A stretch of DNA of 64,000 nt from Methanospirillum hungatei (GTDB taxonomy: Archaea > Halobacteriota > Methanomicrobia > Methanomicrobiales > Methanospirillaceae), in NCBI RefSeq assembly GCF_019263745.1, contig NZ_CP077107.1, positions 3,038,001-3,102,000 on the forward strand. Direction: 5' to 3'. The first letter of the stretch is position 1. Each line of letters opens with the position of its first letter. The translations under genes were made by a program, and so were the position numbers. Below, piece after piece: positions 9,068-18,515 of the stretch. The notes beneath the pieces are model-generated. The model was not told the DNA's origin, did no database searches, and saw only the letters and a list, made by a program, of their open reading frames with translations.

Positions 9068-10111
9068 GTGAAACTTTCATCACGTGGGCTTTTTGCAATC
9101 TCAATGCTATTTAGTTTCTCGGTTATAATTGTGGTATTTGGAGCCACATTTACCGAAGAGACAATTGGATATATCCTCTCCTTTAACATTCTCTTTCTGA
9201 TTCTGGCCATAGGATTTCGGATCCTGGCCCTTATCCTCTGGGGTATCCGTATAGTGCTCATGTCGCGGTCACTTGGTTATCAGGTTGGATTTTTTTATTC
9301 TTTGAACATGGTTCTTGCAGGATTATTAGCTGGCACAATAACACCAGGCCAGGCAGGGGGTGAGCCGGTAAGGGTTCATGAATTGTACCGGGCAGGAGTG
9401 AAAGTGGGAGATGCAACAGCGGTTGTGATTATGGAACGGGTTCTTGATGGAATCATACTGACCGTGATGGGCATTGTCATTATGCTGATGACAAAGGAGA
9501 TCTGGAGCACCTTTAGCACAAGCCTGATCATCCTTATCATCGTCGCCTGGGTGTTTCTTCTAAGTTTTCTTTTTATTCCCTTCCTTGCGATCCGGTACCC
9601 TATTAAAATGAAGTGCCTTATACTCCGGCTCATTTCATGGATTACCAATAAACTATCAAAGACCCGTTTTTCTACCTCCCGGATATGTGCTTGTGCTGAT
9701 ACAGAAATTGACAATTTTTTTACCTGTTTTAACCGGTTTGCAGGTCCGGCACGGTGGGGTCTCATTGCAGGCGGGGTAGCAACTGGATTATTCTGGATTA
9801 CTGAATTCATTGTTGCATCAGTCATACTGATGGGACTCGGACTTGATCCATCCATCATCCTATCATTCTTATTTCAGATCCTGATCGCAATTATTATGAT
9901 GATTCCAACAACTCCAGGATCATCTGGAATAACGGAATTATCAACATCGTCACTATATGCTCTAATCGTTCCGGCTGCAATGCTTGGAATATTTGTCCTT
10001 TTATGGCGATTTGTTACATTTTACTTGAATATTATTCTCGGAACTATAGCGGGAATGTTTATCGTCCACCGGGAAATTGCAACCAGATCAGAAAATCCTG
10101 AAAAAGAATAA
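9068..10111 (+). CDS. UPF0104/LPG synthase-type membrane protein
   Basis: A 347-residue multi-pass membrane protein of the UPF0104 (lysylphosphatidylglycerol synthase transmembrane region, AglD/flippase-like) family. About seven to eight hydrophobic helices are visible. Family motifs include the segment LAGLLAGTITPGQAGGEPVR near residues 93-112 and TTPGSSGITE near 278-287. The GTG start at 9068 is supported by GGAG about eight bases upstream. In archaea the family is associated with lipid or glycan handling at the membrane. The enzymatic LPG synthase domain is absent, so lysylation activity is not implied. Confidence 0.85.
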   Translation: MKLSSRGLFAISMLFSFSVIIVVFGATFTEETIGYILSFNILFLILAIGFRILALILWGIRIVLMSRSLGYQVGFFYSLNMVLAGLLAGTITPGQAGGEPVRVHELYRAGVKVGDATAVVIMERVLDGIILTVMGIVIMLMTKEIWSTFSTSLIILIIVAWVFLLSFLFIPFLAIRYPIKMKCLILRLISWITNKLSKTRFSTSRICACADTEIDNFFTCFNRFAGPARWGLIAGGVATGLFWITEFIVASVILMGLGLDPSIILSFLFQILIAIIMMIPTTPGSSGITELSTSSLYALIVPAAMLGIFVLLWRFVTFYLNIILGTIAGMFIVHREIATRSENPEKE

Positions 10112-10154
10112 CACACGAGCAAAACAATTGTAAAAAAAGAGGTGACGATGAGGA

Positions 10155-10871
10155 TTAAATTCGGTTGGTTGCAAGTGCCTGACCTGCACAATCTCTTGCA
10201 GGGTAGGTCACATGTTCCCACTGATCAAGTACTTCTGATCCTTCAATAAATGCAAGATCATGTTGCTTTGCATAACGAATTGCATCTTCTTTGGATAAGG
10301 CATTCCCGGACTCATCATCAAGCATCTCACATATCGTGATTGTCTGAGGTATACCTGCCATTTCAGCCATAGCAACTGACAATTCGGTCTGCCCATGCCT
10401 CTGGGAAAGCAAATTTTCTGCTGCAATCAGAATTGGCATATGTCCGGGAGTCCTAAATTGTTCTTTAAAAGAAACCTGCTTTCCATTTAGAACATTCTGA
10501 ACTATTTCAGATATGGCGTTGACTGTTTTTGTCCGGTCACGGTCAGTAATGCCAGTAAATGTATCACGGTGATTGACCCAGAGTGAGAAAGAAGAGTTGT
10601 TGGATGGATCATATGGGATATCTCCAAGTTTTTCAACCATGGCACAATTTCGTAACACTTCCCGTGCAAAAGGAAGACCCAACTTTTGAGCTGCAAGATA
10701 AGGAATTGCTGTACAGATAAGTCCACCTGCTTCATTTCTCATCTGACAAATGTGCCGGGGATTCATCATATCTGAACGCATTGCAAGGTCTGTTTCACGT
10801 TCACGGTCATCAAAATCATACAGCAGGACCATCTCACCCTGCCTCAGTGCGGTAAATGCGTCTTTTGTCAT
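10155..10871 (-). CDS. ribB: 3,4-dihydroxy-2-butanone 4-phosphate synthase
   Basis: A 238-residue enzyme that converts ribulose 5-phosphate to 3,4-dihydroxy-2-butanone 4-phosphate and formate, a carbon source for the riboflavin ring. The family motif LLYDFDDRERETDLAM with its metal-binding acidic residues is present near the N-terminus. So are GGLICTAIP, DTFTGITDRDR and FRTPGHMPIL, which match the substrate-binding loops. The start codon overlaps the stop of ribK upstream by four bases, so the two riboflavin genes are translationally coupled. No GTP cyclohydrolase II domain is fused, as expected for archaea. Confidence 0.95.
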   Translation of the reverse strand: MTKDAFTALRQGEMVLLYDFDDRERETDLAMRSDMMNPRHICQMRNEAGGLICTAIPYLAAQKLGLPFAREVLRNCAMVEKLGDIPYDPSNNSSFSLWVNHRDTFTGITDRDRTKTVNAISEIVQNVLNGKQVSFKEQFRTPGHMPILIAAENLLSQRHGQTELSVAMAEMAGIPQTITICEMLDDESGNALSKEDAIRYAKQHDLAFIEGSEVLDQWEHVTYPARDCAGQALATNRI

Positions 10872-11533
10872 AATGTCACCTCTATTGCTATTTCATCGCC
10901 ATCTTTGAGAGAAAACTTTTTTCGAAGTCCTTCAGGAGCGACAACTTCGATAAGTTCTTCAGGATAATGAGTCCGGCCAGGAATGATGATTCCACAGGGA
11001 ACCTCGCTGATAAAACAAGGCAGACACCGTACATCACCAAAGGTCCGGCCTTCAGATTCAAATCCCTGTACAACCTTCCAGTCTGCACTTGAAAGACGCT
11101 TTCTCTGCCGGGCTGCACCTGGGAGAAGTCGGATATTCAGTGTTCCGGGAAATGGTGTAAATCCAAGCAGATCCTGAAACTGATCGGCATATGGACGAAG
11201 ACTCATATAGTAGGCACCTTCACCAAGTCCTGACTGAACTGTACCACCAAGCATCAGGGTTTTTTCCTGGCGTCCGAATAACCGGTAATAGTCACAATAT
11301 TCTTGCCTGAGAGCATCCTCCCCGTCATGGGTGATGGTCACCTGTTGTCCGTCGGTCCCAAGCACCCGGCTGATAAACTGTTGCTGTTCAAGCGAGCGCA
11401 ACCTTCTCGATGCCGTCTGAGGACTAAATCCCAGTTCTGAACCAAGACTAATCGTTTTTAAAAAAACCGGAGTATTCAGACCGCCCATAAGAGCAATCCG
11501 TTTGAGACATTCCAGATCCTCCGGGGTAACCAT
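10868..11533 (-). CDS. ribK: CTP-dependent riboflavin kinase with N-terminal HTH
   Basis: Archaeal riboflavin kinase, which uses CTP to phosphorylate riboflavin to FMN. The C-terminal domain (about 85-221) has GTVQSGLGEGAYYMSL and FTPFPGTLNIRL, both diagnostic, then PEGLRKKFSLKDGDEI. The N-terminal 80 residues form a winged helix-turn-helix (LGFSPQTASRRLRSLEQQQ), so the enzyme may also bind DNA and sense flavin, as proposed for this two-domain type. I chose the ATG at 11533, which gives 221 residues as in the family; the frame stays open to 11644 but the extra residues look non-homologous. It overlaps ribB by four bases. Confidence 0.92.
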   Translation of the reverse strand: MVTPEDLECLKRIALMGGLNTPVFLKTISLGSELGFSPQTASRRLRSLEQQQFISRVLGTDGQQVTITHDGEDALRQEYCDYYRLFGRQEKTLMLGGTVQSGLGEGAYYMSLRPYADQFQDLLGFTPFPGTLNIRLLPGAARQRKRLSSADWKVVQGFESEGRTFGDVRCLPCFISEVPCGIIIPGRTHYPEELIEVVAPEGLRKKFSLKDGDEIAIEVTL

Positions 11534-11739
11534 GATATCATATGTGAGATGGATCCTATTAATGTGTTTCCATATATGGTGATCATGCCAGGAGTGATAT
11601 GGACGATCAATACAATTCATCACCTCGTCTTCATCTTTCATCATGAGAAAAACATGAACGATCAGAGATCTCTCTCTCGTATTCAGAATTATTTATTTTA
11701 AAGCAAATTATTTTATATCAAAGCAATCCACATCACCAT

Positions 11740-11904
11740 ATGTCAAAATGGTACTGCCCCCGTTGTGGATTTATGTATAATGAAGCGGTCGGAGATGAAA
11801 ATCTAAAAATTCCTCCAAAAACTCTATTTTCATCATTTGATTCATCCTGGGTTTGCCCACGTTGCCAGACTCCGAAAGAATTATTTGTTGAAGTGATGGC
11901 TTAA
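11740..11904 (+). CDS. Rubredoxin
   Basis: A 54-residue rubredoxin, a small electron carrier with one iron held by four cysteines. The two ligand pairs are visible as WYCPRCGFMYNEA at residues 4-16 and WVCPRCQTPKE at 37-47. Rubredoxins in methanogens serve oxygen and peroxide defence (rubrerythrin, FprA) and other redox steps. There is no clear ribosome site. A TATA-like element (TTTTATATC at 11711-11719) ends about 21 bp before the ATG, so the transcript may be leaderless. The second pair has Gln where rubredoxins usually have Gly after CxxC. Confidence 0.9.
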   Translation: MSKWYCPRCGFMYNEAVGDENLKIPPKTLFSSFDSSWVCPRCQTPKELFVEVMA

Positions 11905-12061
11905 ATCCCTATCACCTACTCTTTACATAGAAAATATTTCATAGAAAAATCCATCTGTTCTTTTCTTCACCGAATGACTAGTGAGCTTAATCATAATGAG
12001 TGAAACATATGGTACATAGATTTCTTTGTCAGATGATCTGCATCTTATAACCGGAGAAAAA

Positions 12062-12352
12062 ATGGAAAGAACCTGTAATAGATGTGGGACCTGTTGTAGT
12101 TACATGGCCGATGTATTTGGTATCATGGAACAGACCGGCCCATTTGATTACCGGATACAATATCTGATAACAGGAGTTCAGCAGATTGTAACGATCGACC
12201 CGGACAAAAAAGAAATATTCTCGAGTAACACCATCCACGACAAACGCCCGCTTGCATGCCCGTTTCTCAGGTTAGATACAGAAGGACTGGCAATGTGCAC
12301 CGTACATGAAACCAGGCCGGACCTCTGTCGGATGTACTTTTGTGGACGATAA
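12062..12352 (+). CDS. YkgJ-type cysteine cluster protein
   Basis: A 96-residue protein of the YkgJ (Zn/Fe-S cluster chelating) family. The N-terminus carries C-x2-C-x2-CC (residues TCNRCGTCCSYM), and further cysteines lie at RPLACPFL, AMCTVHETRPDLCRMYFC. This pattern is diagnostic; the family is thought to bind a metal or Fe-S cluster, with no general function known. The ATG at 12062 has GGAG six bases upstream and is preferred to an upstream TTG. It stands alone between the rubredoxin and ABC exporter genes. Confidence 0.88.
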   Translation: MERTCNRCGTCCSYMADVFGIMEQTGPFDYRIQYLITGVQQIVTIDPDKKEIFSSNTIHDKRPLACPFLRLDTEGLAMCTVHETRPDLCRMYFCGR

Positions 12353-12466
12353 AATAGATCATTTTTTCCAATTATGCAAAGTTGGTGATACTTTCACCCT
12401 ATCATGGAATAAATCGTTACCATTAAACACATATTGAACATATCTCCATTCATTCCGGGTGATGCT

Positions 12467-14242
12467 ATGAAGAGGTCTAATTATAAGCGATTATTTAAAT
12501 TATTTTATGGATATCGGCGCTGGTTTCTTCTTTCAATTATCCTCAATATATTTTTTGCTGCTGGAGCACTAGCGATACCGGCATTAAGTGCTGCATTAAT
12601 TGATTACGGAATTCTTAAAGGTAATTTTGGGCATGTTCTGGATATCGGATTTCTCATGCTTATTGCAGCAGTCATTGCAGGAATCTGCCAGATTGCAAAT
12701 GCAGCAATTGCAGTCTGGGCCTCTGAATACTGTACCCATGTTCTTCGAAAAAAAACGTTTGAAAAAATCCAGACACTCTCTTTCGGAAATATTGACCGAT
12801 TCAGATCCAGTGATCTTTTAGTCAGGCTGACAACTGACATCATGAATGTCAAAACCGCTGTTATGCAGACAATCATGAACCTGATGCAGGCACCACTTCT
12901 TCTTATTGGTGCGATTATTATTCTCCATTTTACTGCTCAAAGTCTCATGTGGATTATTGTATCACTTCTGATAATTTTCACCATAAGCCTCATCATTTAT
13001 TTTGTCATTGTTGAACCAGCCTTTAGTCGGAAACAAAAGAAAATTGACGGAGTAAATAAGGCACTTCGAGAAACTCTGACTGGAATCAGGGTAGTCAAGG
13101 CGTTTGTAAGACAGCAATATGAAATCGATAAGTATCAGGGTGCTATAAACGAATTAAAAATCGCTGCTCTTCGCCCACAACATGTTATGGCATACCTCAT
13201 GCCCACCGTTATCGCAATTTCATTTCTAGGTTTTGGGGCGGTGTATTATTTCGGTGGGGTGAATGTCCTGTCTGGAGAAGGGCTGCTCATTGGGAATGTA
13301 ACATCAGCAGTTCAGTACATCCTCATCCTGATGATGCCGCTTATGATCATTGCAATTGTACTCCCATTCATAACCCAGGCAAATGCCTCGCTAACCCGGA
13401 TATTTGAGATTATGGATGCAATACCGGAAATATCTGATCCAATCAACCCAATCCAGGTAAATCCGGACACGGTGAAAGGAAGAGTCATATTTGAACACGT
13501 GGATTTTGCATACCGGAATGAAAATGGAGAACCAGAAGGCGAAGTCCTCAAAGACATAAATCTTATTGCAGAACCTGGAGAAACTATCGGATTTCTTGGA
13601 TCCACAGGGTGCGGAAAATCCTCTCTAATCTCACTCATTCCCCGGTTTTACGATGTAACAAGAGGAAAAGTGACCATAGACGGTGTGGATGTCAGGGACA
13701 TGAAACAAAGTACACTCCGTTCAATCATCGGAATCTGTCTGCAGGAACCAGTACTCTTTTCCGGTAATATTCGGGATGCCATAACATTCGGAAGGTCTGA
13801 CATGACCGATGATGAGATGATTGTTGCATCCAAAGCTGCAGATGTTGACGGATTTGTTAAGAACATCCCTGAAACATATGATGGAAAAGTTGCCAGAAGA
13901 GGGGCCAACTTCTCCGGAGGACAACGGCAAAGACTTTCAATCGCACGAGCTCTTGCAACAAAGCCCAGGATCCTCATTCTGGATGATAGTACCAGTGCCT
14001 GTGATGTAGCCACTGAAGCACGAATTCAGGATGCCATCACAGATATGATGAAAAACGTCACGAAATTCATTGTTGCACAACGGATAAGTTCTGTTATCAC
14101 TGCAGATAGGATTGTTCTGATGGAACACGGGAGAATTGTTGCAAGTGGAACCCATACAGAACTGCTTGCAGAAAATGCTCTTTACCAGGAGATCTATGAA
14201 TCACAACTTGGCAGTGGTCTTCATCCAGGAGGAGCATCATGA
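12467..14242 (+). CDS. ABC exporter half-transporter with degenerate ATP site
   Basis: A 591-residue type IV ABC exporter subunit: six transmembrane helices (about 15-310) followed by an ATPase domain. Walker A is GSTGCGKSSL, the signature is FSGGQ, and Walker B is ILILDDSTS with Asp where the catalytic Glu normally sits. The H-loop also has Gln (VAQRISS) in place of His. These changes mark a non-hydrolysing site, as in heterodimeric exporters such as TmrAB or TM287/288. The next gene overlaps by four bases and supplies the complementary half. The ATG at 12467 has GGTGAT upstream. Substrate is unknown; lipids or drugs are typical. Confidence 0.93.
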   Translation: MKRSNYKRLFKLFYGYRRWFLLSIILNIFFAAGALAIPALSAALIDYGILKGNFGHVLDIGFLMLIAAVIAGICQIANAAIAVWASEYCTHVLRKKTFEKIQTLSFGNIDRFRSSDLLVRLTTDIMNVKTAVMQTIMNLMQAPLLLIGAIIILHFTAQSLMWIIVSLLIIFTISLIIYFVIVEPAFSRKQKKIDGVNKALRETLTGIRVVKAFVRQQYEIDKYQGAINELKIAALRPQHVMAYLMPTVIAISFLGFGAVYYFGGVNVLSGEGLLIGNVTSAVQYILILMMPLMIIAIVLPFITQANASLTRIFEIMDAIPEISDPINPIQVNPDTVKGRVIFEHVDFAYRNENGEPEGEVLKDINLIAEPGETIGFLGSTGCGKSSLISLIPRFYDVTRGKVTIDGVDVRDMKQSTLRSIIGICLQEPVLFSGNIRDAITFGRSDMTDDEMIVASKAADVDGFVKNIPETYDGKVARRGANFSGGQRQRLSIARALATKPRILILDDSTSACDVATEARIQDAITDMMKNVTKFIVAQRISSVITADRIVLMEHGRIVASGTHTELLAENALYQEIYESQLGSGLHPGGAS

Positions 14243-16044
14243 TCAGAACGAATAAGTCAGATCCCATGACAAATGCAGGTGATCTGAAAGCCATGAAGGA
14301 AAATATCAAACGTTTGTTCTCTTACATGGCAACGTACCGGTACCGGCTTTCCTGTGCAATAATCCTCATGATTGGATTCTCGATTGCTATGGGAATCCTT
14401 CCAACCCTAATGGGAACCGCTACAGATATCATTACCGGGAAAGGAAGTCTGGAACAATTGCAATATGTTCTGATATTTTTCATTCTGGATGCAGCAGCAT
14501 TATGGGTATGTGGTCATTTTTCTCAGCGACTTCTCTCAGATATTTCCCAGGATGCCCTCTATACCTTAAGAAACGATCTCTTTACCCATATGCAGACTTT
14601 ATCACTTGGATTCTTTGATCGCCAGCCAATTGGAGAATTGATGAGCAGGCTCTCAAACGACACTGATGTGATTGATCAATTCTTCTCGAATGGTATCCAG
14701 CAGGTTCTTCAATCGGTGACAACCGTCATCATTCTGACAATAATTATGATCATTATTGATCCATTCCTGACCCTTTTAGTATACCTGGCTGTAATTGGGC
14801 TACTCTGGATCTCCACCACTATAGCAAGAATATCCGGACCAGCATTTGATAACATGCAGGAAGAGCTGGGTGAACTGAATGGGTATGCAGAAGAACGACT
14901 TGCAGGACAAAAAATCACTATTGCTTACCAACAGGAAGAATCAACAGCAAAAGGATTTTTATCCGTATCCGAACATGTCGCAAGAATCGGGGCAAAGGCA
15001 GAATTTGTTGCTCTCTCATCTGTTCCTGCCACGACCATCATGGCAAATCTTCAGATGATCCTGCTCTTGGTAGTCGGAGGAGCCATGATCATTGATGGAG
15101 ACATTCAGCTTGGAGAACTGGTTGCATTTCTCGGTCTTTCATCAAGCATTTCAACACCCCTGTCCCAGATATTCTCTGAATATGCTTTGATAATGAATGC
15201 AATTGCTGGAGCATCCCGGGTTTTTCGTATACTTGATGAAAGACCAGCCGTTGCAGATGGAGAAAACGCAATACCTATGCCAACGATATCAGGTGATGTA
15301 ATTTTTGACCATGTTGATTTTGCATATGTTCCCGGGAGAACTGTGCTCAAAGACAATACATTTCATGCAAATCCGGGACAGATATTTGGATTATGTGGGC
15401 CGACTGGTGCTGGAAAAAGTACAATAATCAATATTCTTACCAGGTATTATGACATCATGTCTGGATCAATTCAGGTTGATAATGTCAGGATAGATTCTGT
15501 TAAACAGGATAGTCTGCGGGCACAGATCGCTCAGGTGTTGCAGGAACCATTTTTATTTTCCGGAACAATCATGGACAACCTTCGGTATGCACGTGAAGAT
15601 GCAACAGATGAGGAATGTGTTGATGCTGCAAAACAGGCAGGTGCCTATGAATTTATTATGGCACAACCAGAGGGATTTGATACATTTCTCATGGATGGCG
15701 GTGCCAATCTATCCCAGGGACAAAGGCAGATGCTTACAATTGCACGGGCGATGGTGGCACATCCAAGACTTCTCATCCTGGATGAAGCGACCAGTAATGT
15801 GGATACGAGGACTGAAAAACTTATTCAAAATGGCCTTTTGCATCTACAGGAGGGGAAGACATCATTCATTATTGCACACAGGCTCTCAACCATCAGGCAT
15901 GCAGATTGTATTCTCGTCATCAACGAGGGTGAAATTGTAGAGAGAGGGACTCATAACGAACTAATCAGGAAAAAAGGATTCTACTTTAACCTATATATGA
16001 GTCAGTTCAGGGGAAAACTTAGTGCAGTTACTGGAGTATCATAA
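14239..16044 (+). CDS. ABC exporter half-transporter with intact Walker B
   Basis: A 601-residue partner of the preceding ABC gene, translated from an overlapping ATGA with GGAGG upstream. Six transmembrane helices occupy about residues 25-310. The ATPase domain has Walker A GPTGAGKSTI, Walker B LLILDEATS with the catalytic Glu, and H-loop IAHRLST. The signature is LSQGQ instead of LSGGQ. In a heterodimer this altered signature faces the partner's Asp-type Walker B, so both changes fall in the same degenerate site, while the other site is fully canonical. This pairing strongly supports an obligate heterodimer. Confidence 0.94.
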   Translation: MIRTNKSDPMTNAGDLKAMKENIKRLFSYMATYRYRLSCAIILMIGFSIAMGILPTLMGTATDIITGKGSLEQLQYVLIFFILDAAALWVCGHFSQRLLSDISQDALYTLRNDLFTHMQTLSLGFFDRQPIGELMSRLSNDTDVIDQFFSNGIQQVLQSVTTVIILTIIMIIIDPFLTLLVYLAVIGLLWISTTIARISGPAFDNMQEELGELNGYAEERLAGQKITIAYQQEESTAKGFLSVSEHVARIGAKAEFVALSSVPATTIMANLQMILLLVVGGAMIIDGDIQLGELVAFLGLSSSISTPLSQIFSEYALIMNAIAGASRVFRILDERPAVADGENAIPMPTISGDVIFDHVDFAYVPGRTVLKDNTFHANPGQIFGLCGPTGAGKSTIINILTRYYDIMSGSIQVDNVRIDSVKQDSLRAQIAQVLQEPFLFSGTIMDNLRYAREDATDEECVDAAKQAGAYEFIMAQPEGFDTFLMDGGANLSQGQRQMLTIARAMVAHPRLLILDEATSNVDTRTEKLIQNGLLHLQEGKTSFIIAHRLSTIRHADCILVINEGEIVERGTHNELIRKKGFYFNLYMSQFRGKLSAVTGVS

Positions 16045-16179
16045 TTTATTTTTTGAATCAATTTAAAACCTGGAATTGTCTGCAATTTCCTTTACAAAAA
16101 ATTCTCCCGTACAGGGATCATTCTATTCATTAATTTGATATATACTCACGTTCACTAACTGATATACCCAGGTCTAATC

Positions 16180-17853
16180 ATGATATCAGTTCTGTACGTT
16201 GATGATGAACCTGACCTCCTCGATATTACCAAACTCTTTCTCGAAAGGACTGGGGAATTTACTGTATATACCGCACTTTCTGTAAACGAAGGTTTTCAGA
16301 TCCTCAATTCTCATCCAATCGATGCAATAATATCAGATTATCAGATGCCGGAAAAAGATGGTATAGAATTTTTAAAATCGTTTAGATCTCTTCAGGATAA
16401 ACGCCCGTTTATTCTTTTTACCGGACGAGGAAGGGAAGAGATTGTAATTGAAGCCATTAATAGTGGTGCAGACTTCTATCTGCAAAAAGGAGGAGATGTA
16501 AAAGCTCAGTTTGCAGAACTTGCCCTCAAAGTAAGACAAGGCGTTTCACGATATCAGGCAGAAGAACTTCTCAGAAGAAATCATGAAGAGTTACAGGCCA
16601 CAAACCAGGAACTCGCTGCATCTGAAGAGGAACTAAAAGCAAATTTTGAAGAGTTGTCAACCAGCAGAGAAGCACTGTGGGAGAGTGAACACAGACTCTC
16701 TGATATCATCAATTTCCTTCCTGATGCAACCTTTGCCATTGATGCACAGGGAACAATTCTCATCTGGAACAAGGCCATTGAAGAAATGACCGGATTTAAA
16801 TCTCATGATATGATAGGAAAAACTAATTATGAATATGCCATTCCTTTTTACGGAGAGCGAATTCCAATCCTGATAGACTACATACTATCTGGTCTTCCAC
16901 ATGTAGAGCATCGGTATTTTCATATACAGTCCGATGGCCTTCGAATATCTGCAGAAACTAACTATCCAAAGCATCAGGGTGTTCCTATGACTGCCTGGTG
17001 TATTGCTTCACCCCTATTTAATGAGAAAAGTGAAATTATCGGTGCAATTGAGTCGATACGGGATATCACAGTTCAGAAAGAGAACGAAGAAAAATTGAAA
17101 AAAAGTGAGGAATTATACCGCAGTGTCATAGAAAATATCCAGGATGGATATTATCGCAGTGATGCTGAGGGCAATCTCATCCTTGCAAGTCCTAGTTTTA
17201 TTCGTCTTTTTGGATATGATTCCCTTGATGAGGTGATTCATCAATCAATAGCTGACACATTTTACCATGAACCATCGCATAGAAAAATATTTCTTAAAAA
17301 AATGGAGAATATTGGATATCTCGAGAACGAAGAGATAATGGTAAGAAAAAAAGATGGAACACCATTTTTGGTTGGTGTTTCTAGCCATTTTTACTATGAC
17401 CAGAATGGGAAAATTGCAGGTGTTGAAGGGATTTTTCGGAATATCTCAACTCAGAAGCAGGCTGAAAAAGAATTAAAAGAAAAAGAAGAACATCTTGAAG
17501 CAATAATCCAGAACTCACCTTTTGGTATTTTTACCTATCAGCTTCTAGATGATAATCGGTTAGTGTTGACCGGGCATAACAAGGCAGCGGATATCATTCT
17601 TGGTATTAAGAGTGATTCTTATTTAGGAAAAACAATTGAAGATGCATTTCCACACCTTCTGAAGTCTGATCTACCCAATATTTATAAAAAAGTTGCACAA
17701 ACCGGCGAAGTGATTACAAAAACCGAAATGGAATATTCACCAGATGGTAAATTACATAGGATTTTTGAAGTTATTGTCTTCCAAATTTCGAAAAATCGGA
17801 TTGCTGCATTTTTTCATGATATTACAGGCACCTATACACATGATACTCATTGA
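16180..17853 (+). CDS. Response regulator with three PAS domains, no output domain
   Basis: A 557-residue soluble protein. Residues 1-125 are a receiver domain with acidic pocket VDDEPD, phospho-acceptor Asp53 in ISDYQMPEKDG, and conserved Thr and Lys (LFTGRG, LQKGGD). A coiled-coil linker rich in Glu follows (about 128-175). Three PAS/PAC repeats occupy roughly 178-300, 305-430 and 435-550. The chain ends about seven residues after the last PAS with no histidine kinase, HTH or cyclase domain. It probably relays phosphorylation to a partner through its PAS domains. Receiver-PAS modules of the same kind begin the large kinase at 59688-63620. Confidence 0.9.
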   Translation: MISVLYVDDEPDLLDITKLFLERTGEFTVYTALSVNEGFQILNSHPIDAIISDYQMPEKDGIEFLKSFRSLQDKRPFILFTGRGREEIVIEAINSGADFYLQKGGDVKAQFAELALKVRQGVSRYQAEELLRRNHEELQATNQELAASEEELKANFEELSTSREALWESEHRLSDIINFLPDATFAIDAQGTILIWNKAIEEMTGFKSHDMIGKTNYEYAIPFYGERIPILIDYILSGLPHVEHRYFHIQSDGLRISAETNYPKHQGVPMTAWCIASPLFNEKSEIIGAIESIRDITVQKENEEKLKKSEELYRSVIENIQDGYYRSDAEGNLILASPSFIRLFGYDSLDEVIHQSIADTFYHEPSHRKIFLKKMENIGYLENEEIMVRKKDGTPFLVGVSSHFYYDQNGKIAGVEGIFRNISTQKQAEKELKEKEEHLEAIIQNSPFGIFTYQLLDDNRLVLTGHNKAADIILGIKSDSYLGKTIEDAFPHLLKSDLPNIYKKVAQTGEVITKTEMEYSPDGKLHRIFEVIVFQISKNRIAAFFHDITGTYTHDTH

Positions 17854-17897
17854 AAAAAAAATGAAAATTCGCTTTTATTCATCATCTACATTCATCC

Positions 17898-18500
17898 ATG
17901 TTTAAGCGAACAATATCAAAGGGTGAAGAAGAGTTTCGTGAAACACTATTTCTTGAATGGACCAGGGGATTATCTCCACGAGAACAGAGAATCAGCATTT
18001 TTTCCCATATCAGAAATATTCCATATGCAATCATACCAGATTGGGAAGGATCATCAGACCTTGTGAAAATGATGATTACACATAATAGAGGGTGGTGTGG
18101 ACCAAAACACATACTTCTTATCTGGATGTTTCAAAAACTCAACATCCATATAGAATATGTAATAATTCCATTCAGGTGGAAAGACCAGCAGGTAAAATAT
18201 CCTCCATCGTTGCAGAACATTGTGTCTTATCTCCCTGCAGTATATCATTTATGTTCTAAAGCATTTTTAGACGACAAATGGTGTCTTCTTGATGTTACAT
18301 GGGATCCTCTCTTAAGAAAAGCGGGATTTCCAATCAATGATCCCTGGGATGGCATATCTGAAACCCTCCCTGCAGTTATCTCAACAAATTCCGTGAAAGA
18401 AAAACCAAAGAGTAACTCCACTTCACAAAAACTGATAAAAACAGTTGAATTTACCCATTACCTAAATAAATGGCTTGAAGAGGTTCGCATTTCAGAATAG
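17898..18500 (+). CDS. Transglutaminase-like protein
   Basis: A 200-residue soluble protein resembling the transglutaminase/arylamine acetyltransferase fold. The catalytic Cys is in HNRGWCGPKHILLIWMF (tandem of Cys followed by a helix), a candidate His in PAVYHLCSKAF, and the Asp in WCLLDVTWDPLL. This order of Cys-His-Asp fits the papain-like triad of the family. It may cleave or link amides, but the substrate is unknown. It is convergent with the methyltransferase gene, with 15 bp between stops, and lies 45 bp downstream of the receiver-PAS gene. Confidence 0.6.
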   Translation: MFKRTISKGEEEFRETLFLEWTRGLSPREQRISIFSHIRNIPYAIIPDWEGSSDLVKMMITHNRGWCGPKHILLIWMFQKLNIHIEYVIIPFRWKDQQVKYPPSLQNIVSYLPAVYHLCSKAFLDDKWCLLDVTWDPLLRKAGFPINDPWDGISETLPAVISTNSVKEKPKSNSTSQKLIKTVEFTHYLNKWLEEVRISE

Positions 18501-18515
18501 TCAGAAAGGATTTTC

